Assembly: GCA_947503285.1 (NCBI GenBank)
Contig: CANNDD010000002.1
Location: forward strand, 558,001-622,000
Source: an uncultured Croceitalea sp.
GTDB lineage: Bacteria > Bacteroidota > Bacteroidia > Flavobacteriales > Flavobacteriaceae
Reading direction: 5' to 3'
Length of the DNA: 64,000 nt
Part shown: positions 25,761 to 34,393 of the stretch, piece by piece
Layout: the number at the start of each line of letters is the position of its first letter
How positions within the stretch are numbered: the first letter of the stretch is position 1
The notes under the pieces: model-generated
Told to the model about the DNA's origin: nothing
The model's database searches: none
Seen by the model: only the letters and a program-made list of their open reading frames with translations
Made by a program: the position numbers and the translations under genes

Positions 25761-26285
25761 TTGAAGAATAACCTACAGGGGGATATTTGCGACGAAAAGC
25801 TGTTTGCACATATCTATAACAAGTATGCCCAAAACCTTCATGATTTTCTCTACTATAAATATGGTGAAAAACTAAATCCTGGCGACAAGGCTCAGGATGC
25901 CTTTGCCAAACTTTGGGAGAACTGTAAAAAAGTAACTTTAGAAAAGGCGAAGTCTTTCTTGTATACTGTCGCCAACAATGCAATGTTAAACGAAGTAAAG
26001 CACCAGAAAGTCGTTTTAAAATACCAAAGTGAATCTCTCAAGGGCTATACTAATGAAAACCCCGAGTTTCTTCTAGAAAAGGAGGAATATTATAAAAAAT
26101 ACCAAGGGGCACTGGCCAAATTATCTGAAGAACAGCGCACCGCTTTTATGCTCAACAAGGTGGAAGGTAAGAAACACGAAGAAATCGCACAATTATTGGG
26201 AGTAACCCGAAAGGTCGTGGAGTACCGTATTTACTCGGCTTTTGACCAATTAAAAAAAGAATTGGAAAATTTTAAACTCAAATAA
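25761..26285 (+). CDS. ECF RNA polymerase sigma factor (FecI-like)
   Basis: A 174-residue sigma factor. Region 2 is at residues 10-70 (LFAHIYNKYAQNLHDFLYYKYG, AQDAFAKLWENCKKV) and region 4 at 115-170 (LAKLSEEQRTAFMLNKVEGKKHEEIAQLLGVTRKVVEYRIYSAFDQL). The only near start is TTG at 25761, directly preceded by a TGA in frame. It is followed by FecR and a TonB receptor, the usual order of cell-surface signalling modules. Divergent from the repeat lipoprotein with a 114-base gap holding both promoters. Confidence 0.85.
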   Translation: MKNNLQGDICDEKLFAHIYNKYAQNLHDFLYYKYGEKLNPGDKAQDAFAKLWENCKKVTLEKAKSFLYTVANNAMLNEVKHQKVVLKYQSESLKGYTNENPEFLLEKEEYYKKYQGALAKLSEEQRTAFMLNKVEGKKHEEIAQLLGVTRKVVEYRIYSAFDQLKKELENFKLK

Positions 26286-26333
26286 TCAGGAAAAATCAAT
26301 ACTTGGTTGTTATATACACAAAGACCCTGACCA

Positions 26334-27242
26334 ATGGACCAAGAAAACTTGATACAAAAGTGGCTTTTAGAAGAACTTTCTGAAGAGGAAAGCAAAGCAT
26401 TTGATGCCCTGGAAGAAGCACCCTTGTACAAGAATATTATAAAAGATGCGTCATCTTTCAAAGCGTCTAACTTCTCCACTGTCGATGACTTTGAAACCTT
26501 TAAGAATCGTGTCACCACACCCGACCCGAAAGTCAAGAAACTTGAATGGATGAGGCCCATGTTGCGCATAGCAAGTATCGTGGTTGTAGCTTTCGGACTG
26601 TATTATTTCTTTCTTTTTAATACGTTGACCGAGGTTGAGACTTTGGTTGCCGAAAAGACTACCATCGAATTACCAGATGCTTCACGGGTAGTGTTAAATG
26701 CACTCTCTGAGGTCAGTTATGATGAAAAGCGGTGGAAGTCCAAAAGGGAGATAAAGCTAGAGGGAGAAGCCTTTTTTGACGTGGCCAAAGGGGCCAAGTT
26801 TGATGTGGTTACTGCCACGGGCACTGTGAGTGTTCTAGGAACCGAGTTCAATGTTAAGCAACGGGGAACCTTTTTCGAGGTGGCCTGTTTTGAGGGCACA
26901 GTGCGTGTAGTGGCCAATGGACATACCGAAATATTAGAAGTGGGAGACAACTTTAAATGGGTTGATGGCAAGATGACCACTGGCAAAAATAGTTTTACCG
27001 AACCGCAATGGACCAAGAATACCAGCTATTTTCAACGCATTCCGCTAGCGGAGGTTTTCGCGGAGCTGGAAAGACAATATGGTATAGCCATTACGCATGA
27101 AACTATTGATGCTGACCAACTTTTTACTGGTGGTTTTGTGCATAATGATCTGGATACTGCGCTGAGGTCCATCAGTGAGCCACTCGACCTTGATTATGTA
27201 ATACTAAAGCCCAATTCCGTGCGTTTTAGTAAGCGTGAGTAA
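26334..27242 (+). CDS. FecR family anti-sigma regulator
   Basis: A 302-residue protein with a short cytoplasmic anti-sigma part, a transmembrane segment near residues 80-100 (RIASIVVVAFGLYYFFLF) and a periplasmic FecR domain (TIELPDASRVVLNALSEVSYDEKRWKSKREIKLEGEAFFDV, VSVLGTEFNVK). The C-terminus ending with IPLAEVFAELERQYGIAIT and LDTALRSISEPLDLDY is the DUF4974 domain that contacts the receptor. It would hold the sigma factor until the receptor signals. The end overlaps the receptor start by 8 bases. Confidence 0.88.
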   Translation: MDQENLIQKWLLEELSEEESKAFDALEEAPLYKNIIKDASSFKASNFSTVDDFETFKNRVTTPDPKVKKLEWMRPMLRIASIVVVAFGLYYFFLFNTLTEVETLVAEKTTIELPDASRVVLNALSEVSYDEKRWKSKREIKLEGEAFFDVAKGAKFDVVTATGTVSVLGTEFNVKQRGTFFEVACFEGTVRVVANGHTEILEVGDNFKWVDGKMTTGKNSFTEPQWTKNTSYFQRIPLAEVFAELERQYGIAITHETIDADQLFTGGFVHNDLDTALRSISEPLDLDYVILKPNSVRFSKRE

Positions 27243-29739
27243 GAGACTACTTATTTTAGTTTGCCTTTTTTTATCACTTTACAGCATACATTCGACCGCC
27301 CAAACAGAGAAAGGCCAGCCTCTGAACACCATTTTAGAAACGTTGCAAAAACGTTTTGGCGTGCAGTTCAATTATGCCTCGAAGCTGGTAGATGGCGTGG
27401 TTGTTTCAGCACCCGCAGACGCTCTGAATCTTAAGAGATCCCTTAAGTATTTAGGCGAACAAACCAACCTCAGTTTTGTTCTGGTCTCAGAAAGTATCGT
27501 CTCCATAAAGGCAAAAAACATACTTCTGTGTGGTTACCTTAAGGATAAGGATACGGGTGAGGCCCTGCCTTATGTTGTAGTTCAGAACGGTTCTAAAGGA
27601 ACCATAGCAGACGATAAAGGCTATTTTGAGTTGGATGGATTGAAAGAAGGCGATATTGTCAAAATAAGACATATCGGCTATAAACCATTGCAGCGCGAAG
27701 TTCGGTATTTCAATACATCTGGGTGTACTACGCTGTACTTGGTTCCCTATCAAGAAAAGCTTGCTGAGGTCACGGTGTACGATTTTTTGGTCAGGGGTAT
27801 CGATAAACTTGACAATGGTTCGGTGGTATTGGATTTTGATCGGTTCAGCATTCTTCCTGGACTTGTTGAAGATGATGTGCTACTATCCGTTCAAGCCCTT
27901 CCGGGTATTCAGAGTATTGATGAAACGGTCTCTAACATAAACATCAGGGGAGGCAGCCATGACCAAAACCTGATTACTTGGGATGGAATTAAAATGTACC
28001 AATCTGGACACTTTTTTGGCCTAATTTCAATGTACAATCCCCATATCACCCAAAAGGTTGAACTTCGAAAAAATGGGAGCAGCGCCGCAGAAACAGATGG
28101 TGTCTCTGGTACCATTGCCATGAAGACCGATGAATATCTTAACTCAGGTCTGAAAGGTAGTGTTGGGGTCAATTTAATCGACGCCAATGGCTCAATAGAT
28201 ACCCCAATAGGAAAAAAAGCTTCACTGCAAGTGGCCGCACGTAAGTCTGTCAGTGACTTTGTGGAAACCCCGACCTATTCACAATATTTTGAACGCATTA
28301 TCCAAAACACCGAAATTGAGGAAAATACCGCATCCGTGACCAACGCAGATATCGCATTCGATTTTTACGATGCCTCTTTCCGTTTACTTTTTAACCCTTC
28401 TGAAAATGATAACCTCCGCATCAACTTTATCCACACAGCAAACGAGGTCGTCTTTAATGAGATTGCGCAAGTAGGTAGTGAAGTACAAGAGCGGCAAAGC
28501 AATTTAAATCAGACCACTGTTGCTTCGGGAATTCATTATCAAAGGGACTGGGGCGAAAAATTCGAAACGGAAGTGGCGGCATATAATATAGACTATAAAA
28601 TCAAGGCCATAAATGCCAATATCCTTGAAGACCAACGTTTTTTACAAGAGAACAAGGTTTCTGAAACCGGGGTGAGATTGAGGGCATTGAACAAGATATC
28701 GCCTAAGATGAGCTGGACGAATGGATACCATTTCGTAGAGACCAAGGTGACCAACCTTGATGATATTGACGACCCACTTTTTGTACGTTTAGAGGGCGAA
28801 GTGTTACATACCCATGCCATCTTTACAGAAATAGGGCTTTCTTCAAAGAACGCAGCAACACAACTGAATTTTGGCGTACGTTTCAATTATCTTGAAGCCT
28901 TCGAAAAACAAATTTGGGAACCACGACTCAGTTTCAACCAAAGTTTTTGGGAAAGTTTCAACCTGGAGGTTCTCGGTGAATTCAAACACCAAAGCACTTC
29001 CCAGATCATCAATTTTCAAAATGATTTTTTGGGTATTGAAAAGCGAAGGTGGCAACTTTCGAACGACGAATCGATTCCGGTCATTACCAGCGAACAAATC
29101 TCCATTGGGCTGGGCTTTAACAAAAATGGCTGGCTACTGAACGCGGTCTCTTTTTATAAAAATGTTAACGGCATTACTACCCAAAGCCAAGGTTTTCAAG
29201 ACCAGTACGAGTTTGAGAGAACATCAGGATCCTATGAAGCCACCGGTCTCGATGTTTTGCTGCGCAAACAGTTGCATAAAAATAGTGTATGGCTGAGCTA
29301 CTCTTACCTTAACAGTCAATACTATTTTGATCAACTGCCCCAACCTAGGTTTCCCAGCAATTTTGATATTACGCATGCCCTGACCATGGGTGCCAATTAT
29401 ACCATAGGCGAAGTACTTCTTGCTACCGGATTGAGTTGGCGTACAGGAAAGCCAGTGACACGGCCAGTGCCCAACGATGAAATTGTAGATGGTGAAATCA
29501 ACTATGACGCTGCCAATGGGGAGCGATTGGATGACTATTTACGTTTGGATGTTTCGGGGAAATATGAGTTCAATTGGGGGAAAAAGAGCGTTCAATTGGG
29601 GCTGGCCATTTGGAACCTACTGAATCGGGATAACACAATAAATAGCTTTTACCGACCCAATATTCAGGGTGAGGCACAACAATTTCAACAAAGCGCGCTG
29701 GGGATAGTGCCAAATGCCTCGATACGATTAATTTTTTAG
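27235..29739 (+). CDS. TonB-dependent receptor with STN and CarboxypepD_reg-like domains
   Basis: An 834-residue outer membrane receptor beginning with GTG. After the signal peptide come an STN signalling domain (LNTILETLQKRFGVQFNYASKLV), a CarboxypepD_reg-like domain (LCGYLKDKDTGEALPYVVVQ...GYKPL), the plug (VEDDVLLSVQALPGIQSIDETVSNINIRGGSHDQNLI) and a long beta-barrel ending in IRLIF. STN plus the FecI/FecR pair make it a signal-transducing receptor. No SusD gene follows, so the ligand is more likely an iron chelate or other small compound than a polysaccharide; this is inference. Confidence 0.88.
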   Translation: MSKRLLILVCLFLSLYSIHSTAQTEKGQPLNTILETLQKRFGVQFNYASKLVDGVVVSAPADALNLKRSLKYLGEQTNLSFVLVSESIVSIKAKNILLCGYLKDKDTGEALPYVVVQNGSKGTIADDKGYFELDGLKEGDIVKIRHIGYKPLQREVRYFNTSGCTTLYLVPYQEKLAEVTVYDFLVRGIDKLDNGSVVLDFDRFSILPGLVEDDVLLSVQALPGIQSIDETVSNINIRGGSHDQNLITWDGIKMYQSGHFFGLISMYNPHITQKVELRKNGSSAAETDGVSGTIAMKTDEYLNSGLKGSVGVNLIDANGSIDTPIGKKASLQVAARKSVSDFVETPTYSQYFERIIQNTEIEENTASVTNADIAFDFYDASFRLLFNPSENDNLRINFIHTANEVVFNEIAQVGSEVQERQSNLNQTTVASGIHYQRDWGEKFETEVAAYNIDYKIKAINANILEDQRFLQENKVSETGVRLRALNKISPKMSWTNGYHFVETKVTNLDDIDDPLFVRLEGEVLHTHAIFTEIGLSSKNAATQLNFGVRFNYLEAFEKQIWEPRLSFNQSFWESFNLEVLGEFKHQSTSQIINFQNDFLGIEKRRWQLSNDESIPVITSEQISIGLGFNKNGWLLNAVSFYKNVNGITTQSQGFQDQYEFERTSGSYEATGLDVLLRKQLHKNSVWLSYSYLNSQYYFDQLPQPRFPSNFDITHALTMGANYTIGEVLLATGLSWRTGKPVTRPVPNDEIVDGEINYDAANGERLDDYLRLDVSGKYEFNWGKKSVQLGLAIWNLLNRDNTINSFYRPNIQGEAQQFQQSALGIVPNASIRLIF

Positions 29740-29834
29740 GACTATAACAGAAGCAAGTTTAAAATTCTAGGGACTTTTTTTAAATTTGGATACACTGCGG
29801 AATAGTTTGATATACTTTGGAGTGTCCACCTGTT

Positions 29835-29987
29835 TTAACCCCAAATAATAAAACACCAAAATAGAAACTGAAGTACAAAGAAAATTACAATCGCCTTTAC
29901 TTCTCTATCATAGGTATCGAACATTTTTTGGATTTTCTCATTATGTTCTAGGTTGCAGATGTCGGTAGATAGGGACTTTTTCATCAT
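29835..29987 (-). CDS. Small membrane protein (50 aa)
   Basis: ATG at 29987 (with a second ATG 3 bases on) to TAA at 29835. The peptide has a charged N-terminal part (SLSTDICNLEHNEKIQKMFDTYDREVKA) and a hydrophobic C-terminal helix (IVIFFVLQFLFWCFIIWG). The clean division into soluble helix and membrane anchor argues for a real gene, but there are no relatives in the window. It stands in the gap 29740-30208, which otherwise holds no gene. Confidence 0.45.
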   Translation of the reverse strand: MMKKSLSTDICNLEHNEKIQKMFDTYDREVKAIVIFFVLQFLFWCFIIWG

Positions 29988-30208
29988 TTTTAGGTTTAGT
30001 TACATGTATATAACAACTGATTTGCAAAAAATCCTTAAAAAAATTGGGGTTTTTGTCCATTTTGAACATTTCCCGGGGTAAAAAGTCATTTATTATCGCC
30101 TTCACGACTTCGAATTTGCGGTTGGGGTCTTTTCAAATGTCTCGAGCTGTTTAAGCATTGCAATAGAATTGGTCACAGAGGGCTCTAAGGTGGAATATGG
30201 GCTATGTG

Positions 30209-30577
30209 CTACCCTTGAAGCTTAGGATTTGGATAGTTATCTGACTGGTCTTCGATGGTATTGTCAAGGCAAGTAAAGTCTTTTTCCACCAATACCGAAA
30301 GTTTCGTTTCATCGTTCCAATCGACGTTGTTGTCATAGCCAACGCGGTTGCTTTTCGCCCAAGTTTTACTTGCAGCTTCTGGAAAGTAAACAACAATACC
30401 ATCTCCTACAAAATCGGCTTCGACCTCTGAGATGTTTGGCTTAGCTTTCAAGGCATAGGTAAGTGTTTTCGTTCCAAATTGTGTGGTCGCCGTAAATTTT
30501 CCCGTCTTGGCGAACGTATCCACTTCGGTTTTTGTCAACCTGAGCCGTATCGAATTATTTTTGATTCTTATTTTCAT
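30209..30577 (-). CDS. DUF7009 family protein
   Basis: A 122-residue small protein: MKIRIKNNSIRLRLTKTEVDTFAKTGKF, then SEVEADFVGDGIVVYFPE and VDWNDETKLSVLVEKDFTCLDNT. The N-terminal pattern matches the DUF7009 family found in flavobacteria beside siroheme/sulfate genes. The start overlaps the upstream siroheme synthase gene by 23 bases in another frame, indicating translational coupling. Its last 111 bp are duplicated at 23628-23738. Confidence 0.75.
   Translation of the reverse strand: MKIRIKNNSIRLRLTKTEVDTFAKTGKFTATTQFGTKTLTYALKAKPNISEVEADFVGDGIVVYFPEAASKTWAKSNRVGYDNNVDWNDETKLSVLVEKDFTCLDNTIEDQSDNYPNPKLQG
30223..30333 (-). repeat. 111-bp direct repeat, right copy (within DUF7009 gene)
   Basis: Right copy of the repeat at 23628-23738, about 96% identical by eye, inside the intact DUF7009 gene. 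The intact gene is here and the truncated one is on the left. Confidence 0.85.
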
Positions 30578-31160
30578 TGCTTTCTTTTTTAGTGACCAAG
30601 CCCTTAGTGAACTCGTTCAGTGTTTCCACCTTTTCTTCAAAGTCACCTTTAATGGTCTTGCGATATTCGTTAAGGTTTTTTACAAGATCATCAATATTCT
30701 CGGGAATCACATCCTCAAAAAATTGTCGTAGTCGTTTTGCTGTCGTAGGGGACTTGCCATTGGTAGAAATCGCCACTTTCACATTGCCCTTCGTGACGAT
30801 GCCCCCCATATAAAAGTCACAAAGGGGTGGGTTATCGGCTACATTGACCAAAATAGCACGCTTTCTGCAATCGTGATATACCTTTTCATTAACACTTGGT
30901 ACATCGGTCGTAGCGACCACCACATGTTTGTTCTTTAAAAACTTTCGGCGGTATTTGCCGTGGTGCATTTTAACCTGATGTTTTTTGGCCAGTTGCAGGG
31001 TTCCCTCTCGATACATTGGGGAAATCATCTCTACTAGGGCATTAGGACTTGACTTCAACAGAAAGGTCAACTTTTCCTCAGCTACCAGTCCGCCACCCAC
31101 GATCAATACGTTTAAATTGCTCACTTTTAGAAAAACAGGGTACAATTCATTGCGCTCCAT
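30555..31160 (-). CDS. Precorrin-2 dehydrogenase/sirohydrochlorin ferrochelatase-type siroheme synthase
   Basis: About 201 residues. The Rossmann start NELYPVFLKVSNLNVLIVGGGLVAEEKLTFLL matches the N-terminal half of CysG/Met8p, with NPPLCDFYMGGIVTKGNVKVAISTNGKSPTTAKRLRQFFE as the characteristic second block. It oxidises precorrin-2 and inserts iron to make siroheme for sulfite/nitrite reductases. It lacks the methyltransferase half of CysG. ATG 31160 is preferred to TTG 31169. It overlaps DUF7009 downstream. Confidence 0.87.
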   Translation of the reverse strand: MERNELYPVFLKVSNLNVLIVGGGLVAEEKLTFLLKSSPNALVEMISPMYREGTLQLAKKHQVKMHHGKYRRKFLKNKHVVVATTDVPSVNEKVYHDCRKRAILVNVADNPPLCDFYMGGIVTKGNVKVAISTNGKSPTTAKRLRQFFEDVIPENIDDLVKNLNEYRKTIKGDFEEKVETLNEFTKGLVTKKESNENKNQK

Positions 31161-31204
31161 CCGTTTCAATTCTTTTTAAATTATAATTTATAGTGTCATT
31201 GGTT

Positions 31205-31399
31205 TTAGCCCCCAGGTACCGAATTTATGAATAATCTATCATCAATATGACTGATATATGTTCTTATATGGAATACCCCCGTACCACTTTCACCTTCGTT
31301 TTTTGTTCTACGTTCTAAGGAGGCACCATTAATACCAATATTCAAAAGAGTATTTTGAAAATTGATGGTCTGAATAATACGGTTTGCTTCGACATACAT
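31205..31399 (-). CDS. Hypothetical short protein or gene remnant
   Basis: A 64-residue frame (MYVEANRIIQTINFQNTLLNIG) with no recognised domain. The frame stays open for about 17 codons upstream before a stop, with no good start in between. It lies between the siroheme synthase and DUF4202 genes on the same strand. It may be a short real protein or a leftover of a larger gene; I cannot decide. Confidence 0.3.
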   Translation of the reverse strand: MYVEANRIIQTINFQNTLLNIGINGASLERRTKNEGESGTGVFHIRTYISHIDDRLFINSVPGG

Positions 31400-31467
31400 G
31401 ATGGAATCGTTGACGGTTTCTTGCGTAGCGCCCTGAATAGTAATCCCATAAAGGAATCAAAACCTTT

Positions 31468-32061
31468 TTATGTTGTTGAAATGGCTTGACGGATCAATTC
31501 AGAAGATTTTTTGGAAAATGGTATTTTGAGGGCAGCCTTTTGTCCTTTTTCAGACATTTTACGCCCCGTCTTTTTTAAAATATCGATTATTTTGGAAGAA
31601 TCATGTTTCGTTGCGAAAGGTTCAAGATAATATTCTAGAAAAACTAGACAGATAACGTCCTCTAGGGTTTGGGTCTCCTTATTTTTTTTCAATTGTTTTT
31701 TTAAAAGAAGAAATTCAACTTGGGCTATGGTTTCTTTATTATAACCTACTTTTAAAAGAATCTCCCTTGCCTTTTCGGCATGGAATTTTTTCAATTCTTG
31801 CCGCCATTTCAAATACCCTGAACGATTCATTTCATAAGAACTACGGCTAATTTCCCAACGGCGAATATGTTGGCAACGTGCGGTGAGTTTCAGGGCCTCT
31901 GAGGCCTCAGGTGCAAAATCAGAAAGCGTTTTAGTCATTCTTTGAGCGTATAACAACTCTTTTGGAAACGATTTTTTAGAAATAATCACGGTATTCGGGT
32001 CTTCGCTATTGGCTTCATCAAAGAGCTTAAATGCTTCTGACAATTTATGGGATTCGGACAT
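31468..32061 (-). CDS. DUF4202 domain-containing protein
   Basis: A 197-residue cytoplasmic protein. The N-terminal phrase AFKLFDEANSEDPN, then LTARCQHIRRWEISRSSYEMNRSGYLKWRQELKKFHAEKA, is the HD-like core of DUF4202, and FLEYYLEPFA follows. DUF4202 proteins are often found near nitrogen or sulfur assimilation genes. Function unknown. The upstream gap (32062-32329) shows no gene. Confidence 0.83.
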   Translation of the reverse strand: MSESHKLSEAFKLFDEANSEDPNTVIISKKSFPKELLYAQRMTKTLSDFAPEASEALKLTARCQHIRRWEISRSSYEMNRSGYLKWRQELKKFHAEKAREILLKVGYNKETIAQVEFLLLKKQLKKNKETQTLEDVICLVFLEYYLEPFATKHDSSKIIDILKKTGRKMSEKGQKAALKIPFSKKSSELIRQAISTT

Positions 32062-32329
32062 AGTGTCTTTTTATTTTTTAAGGAAGTCTTACTCTGAAAA
32101 GCCAAGATACACAAAGTTTTGCGCTATGTAATCGCCTAAAAAATCAGCCTTGTAAATCAATTTGGAATAGCGCTTCGAACGAGATACGCATTCTTTCTAA
32201 CAATAAGTTTTGATTATAACCTGTGAAACAAAATACAATTACACACAAATAATTGCTGCCAGATGTAACCTTTCAACTCAAATCTGTATCCTAAGGGTAA
32301 AGAATAATCTAAACTTTAAAAAAGAAATC

Positions 32330-33079
32330 ATGAAGCTCAAAACGTTAATAGCACTTATTTTCATTGCGACAGTCGTAAAAGTAAATTCGCAAGCTCAAGA
32401 AAATACCGATTTATATCAAGTATTAATGGCAAAGGACAGCTTGCTATTCGAAGTCGGGTTCAATCAATGTAACCTATCCCAAATAGAAAAACTGACTATG
32501 GACGATATCGAATTCTACCACGACAAGGATGGTATTACCAAATCACGCAAAAAGTTCATCGCTTCAATAAAAAACAACTTATGTAGCACCGGATCGAATG
32601 TCTTGAAAAGGGTCTTGAATAAAGGGAGTGTTGCGGTTTTTCCATTGTACAGGGGTGAAGAACTTTATGGTGCCATACAAAATGGCTCACATAGTTTTGG
32701 ACAAACGCAAGCCACATATTCACATTTATGGCTCCTTGAAAAAGAAGAATGGAAGCTTTCAAGGGTGCTGAGCTATAATCACCATCAAAGTCAAGTTGAC
32801 CTAAAAAATAATAGGATAGCTCTTTCTGAGGCTGCCTTAAACCAGTATGTAGGTGAGTATGAATTCTCCCCAGAGTTCGTTTTGACAATACGCGTAAAGG
32901 ATGCACAATTGTATGGCGGTTCCCAAGGTCAAGAAGTAAAGATCAACTGTTATGAAGAACACAAATTCATTGATGATGGCCAAACCCATGACCTTGAGTT
33001 TCTGATAGATGAAAAAGGTACCGTTACCGGTCTGCTTATGAAAGGTTCTGGAATGGAAATGACCGCAGAAAGGAAATAA
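32330..33079 (+). CDS. Exported NTF2-like (DUF4440) protein with DUF3471-like C-terminus
   Basis: A 249-residue secreted protein (signal to about residue 24, MKLKTLIALIFIATVVKVNSQAQ). The first half (DSLLFEVGFNQCNLSQIEKLTMDDIEFYHDKDGIT, YSHLWLLEKEEWKLSRVLSYNH) has the DUF4440/SnoaL layout. The second half (LNQYVGEYEFSPEFVLTIRVKD) resembles DUF3471. Start chosen at ATG 32330, where a signal peptide begins; an earlier in-frame start at 32210 adds 40 residues without signal. Function unknown. Confidence 0.7.
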   Translation: MKLKTLIALIFIATVVKVNSQAQENTDLYQVLMAKDSLLFEVGFNQCNLSQIEKLTMDDIEFYHDKDGITKSRKKFIASIKNNLCSTGSNVLKRVLNKGSVAVFPLYRGEELYGAIQNGSHSFGQTQATYSHLWLLEKEEWKLSRVLSYNHHQSQVDLKNNRIALSEAALNQYVGEYEFSPEFVLTIRVKDAQLYGGSQGQEVKINCYEEHKFIDDGQTHDLEFLIDEKGTVTGLLMKGSGMEMTAERK

Positions 33080-33111
33080 AATACATTCCAATACACTTAA
33101 ACAGCAACATT

Positions 33112-33477
33112 ATGATTGAATCGATAGTCTTTTGCATTATAGCCGTAGCCGCCATCACTGCTTTATTTTTAGCATGGTATTTCTATCAAAAAGCTAGGGA
33201 TAGGGAACGCATCTATCTCATTAAAAAAGGAGAGAAATTTTCAGACATTTTAAAGGCCCAGAAAGAGTATGGCGTTAAATTCATATTTCCGTGGTTGCAA
33301 TTGGCGATTGTTACAAGCAGTCTAAGTATGGCTTTTGTGGCTATCGGTTTTCTCATAAAGTATCTAGACGACGATCTTGAATTATTTAAAGGTTTTTTGA
33401 TAACCGCTACCATCGGTATTTTTTTAAGCGTTTCATTTTTCACCATAAATTTTATAAGTAAAAAGAAGAGGACCTGA
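33112..33477 (+). CDS. DUF6249-like small membrane protein
   Basis: A 121-residue protein with a transmembrane helix at the N-terminus (IVFCIIAVAAITALFLAWYF), a charged cytoplasmic loop (KARDRERIYLIKKGEKFSDILKAQ) and two further helices. The RERIYLIKKGE segment and hydrophobic layout match DUF6249 proteins that precede ECF sigma genes in Bacteroidota. It ends 1 base before the sigma gene. Probable membrane partner of the sigma factor, by context only. Confidence 0.65.
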   Translation: MIESIVFCIIAVAAITALFLAWYFYQKARDRERIYLIKKGEKFSDILKAQKEYGVKFIFPWLQLAIVTSSLSMAFVAIGFLIKYLDDDLELFKGFLITATIGIFLSVSFFTINFISKKKRT

Positions 33478-33478
33478 T

Positions 33479-34006
33479 ATGGAGGAAATCTATATTGATA
33501 AGGTGCTCTCTGGCGATGTTGATGCATTTACCTATTTCATCAAAACCTACAAGAACATGGCATTAAATATAGCCTTATCAATAGTGAAAGATGAACAATA
33601 TGCTGAAGAAGTTACCCAAGATGCCTTTATGAAAGCGTTCCATGGACTTAAGGCCTTCAAAAGAACCGCAAAGTTTAAATCTTGGTTTTATCGCATTGTT
33701 GTCAATGAGGCCTTCTTGAGGTTAAGGTCGCTCAAAAAGACCCAAACCCTTATTTCGGTAGACGAAGGCGACGACACTATTTTGCACGAACATTTTGAGC
33801 CCATATCAGAAGATTATAATGATAAGATCCAACAGGTGCTTTCACGATTAAATACCAAAGAAAGTTTGGCGTTAGAGCTTTTCTATTTACAAGAACTGGA
33901 TATCGATACGATTATGGATGTTACGGGTTGGACTAGGGCAAACGTAAAAGTGATTCTACATAGGGCCAGAAAGAACACACGGAAAATCTGGAAAGAAACA
34001 ACATAA
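33479..34006 (+). CDS. ECF RNA polymerase sigma factor
   Basis: A 175-residue sigma factor with region 2 (DVDAFTYFIKTYKNMALNIALSIVKDEQYAEEVTQDAFMKAFHGLKAFKRTAKFKSWFYRIVVNEAFLRLRSLKK) and region 4 (LSRLNTKESLALELFYLQELDIDTIMDVTGWTRANVKVILHRARKNTRKIW). It is flanked by small membrane proteins on both sides (gaps 1 and 6 bases), a three-gene unit distinct from the FecI-type sigma at 25761. Confidence 0.88.
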   Translation: MEEIYIDKVLSGDVDAFTYFIKTYKNMALNIALSIVKDEQYAEEVTQDAFMKAFHGLKAFKRTAKFKSWFYRIVVNEAFLRLRSLKKTQTLISVDEGDDTILHEHFEPISEDYNDKIQQVLSRLNTKESLALELFYLQELDIDTIMDVTGWTRANVKVILHRARKNTRKIWKETT

Positions 34007-34012
34007 ATAGCT

Positions 34013-34393
34013 ATGGAAAACGAAAGATTGGAGTTCAAAGATGATTTTATCGAATCAGTGCTTGAAAATGCAAATCGTAAAAGCTTGACCAATGACTTTG
34101 AAAGGGGTTTAATGAAGAAAATCCATAATAGCCATGACCATAAAAAGGAGGTGGCATCTCGATTGAAGAAATCGATGTTTTATTTTTTTATCGGGATGTT
34201 TTTTATGGGGACCTGTTCGCTAATGCTAATTTTTGGTAATACACTTTTTAGAAGTGCTATTAACTTATGGCCGATACTAATTCTCTTTATTACAATAGTG
34301 GCCGTAATCATCTTCGCCAATAACTATAAACGATTTTTTAAGTTGGTGTATCCACTTAGTGGAGAGGGATTGCTTACCGAGTTCTCTAAATAA
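34013..34393 (+). CDS. Small membrane protein, candidate anti-sigma factor
   Basis: A 126-residue protein with a long charged N-terminal cytoplasmic part (DDFIESVLENANRKSLTNDFERGLMKKIHNSHDHKKEV) and two transmembrane helices (FYFFIGMFFMGTCSLMLIFG; WPILILFITIVAVIIFANNY). Cytoplasmic helix plus membrane anchor next to an ECF sigma gene suits an anti-sigma factor. No zinc-finger (HxxxCxxC) motif is seen. The assignment is inference from context. Confidence 0.6.
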   Translation: MENERLEFKDDFIESVLENANRKSLTNDFERGLMKKIHNSHDHKKEVASRLKKSMFYFFIGMFFMGTCSLMLIFGNTLFRSAINLWPILILFITIVAVIIFANNYKRFFKLVYPLSGEGLLTEFSK

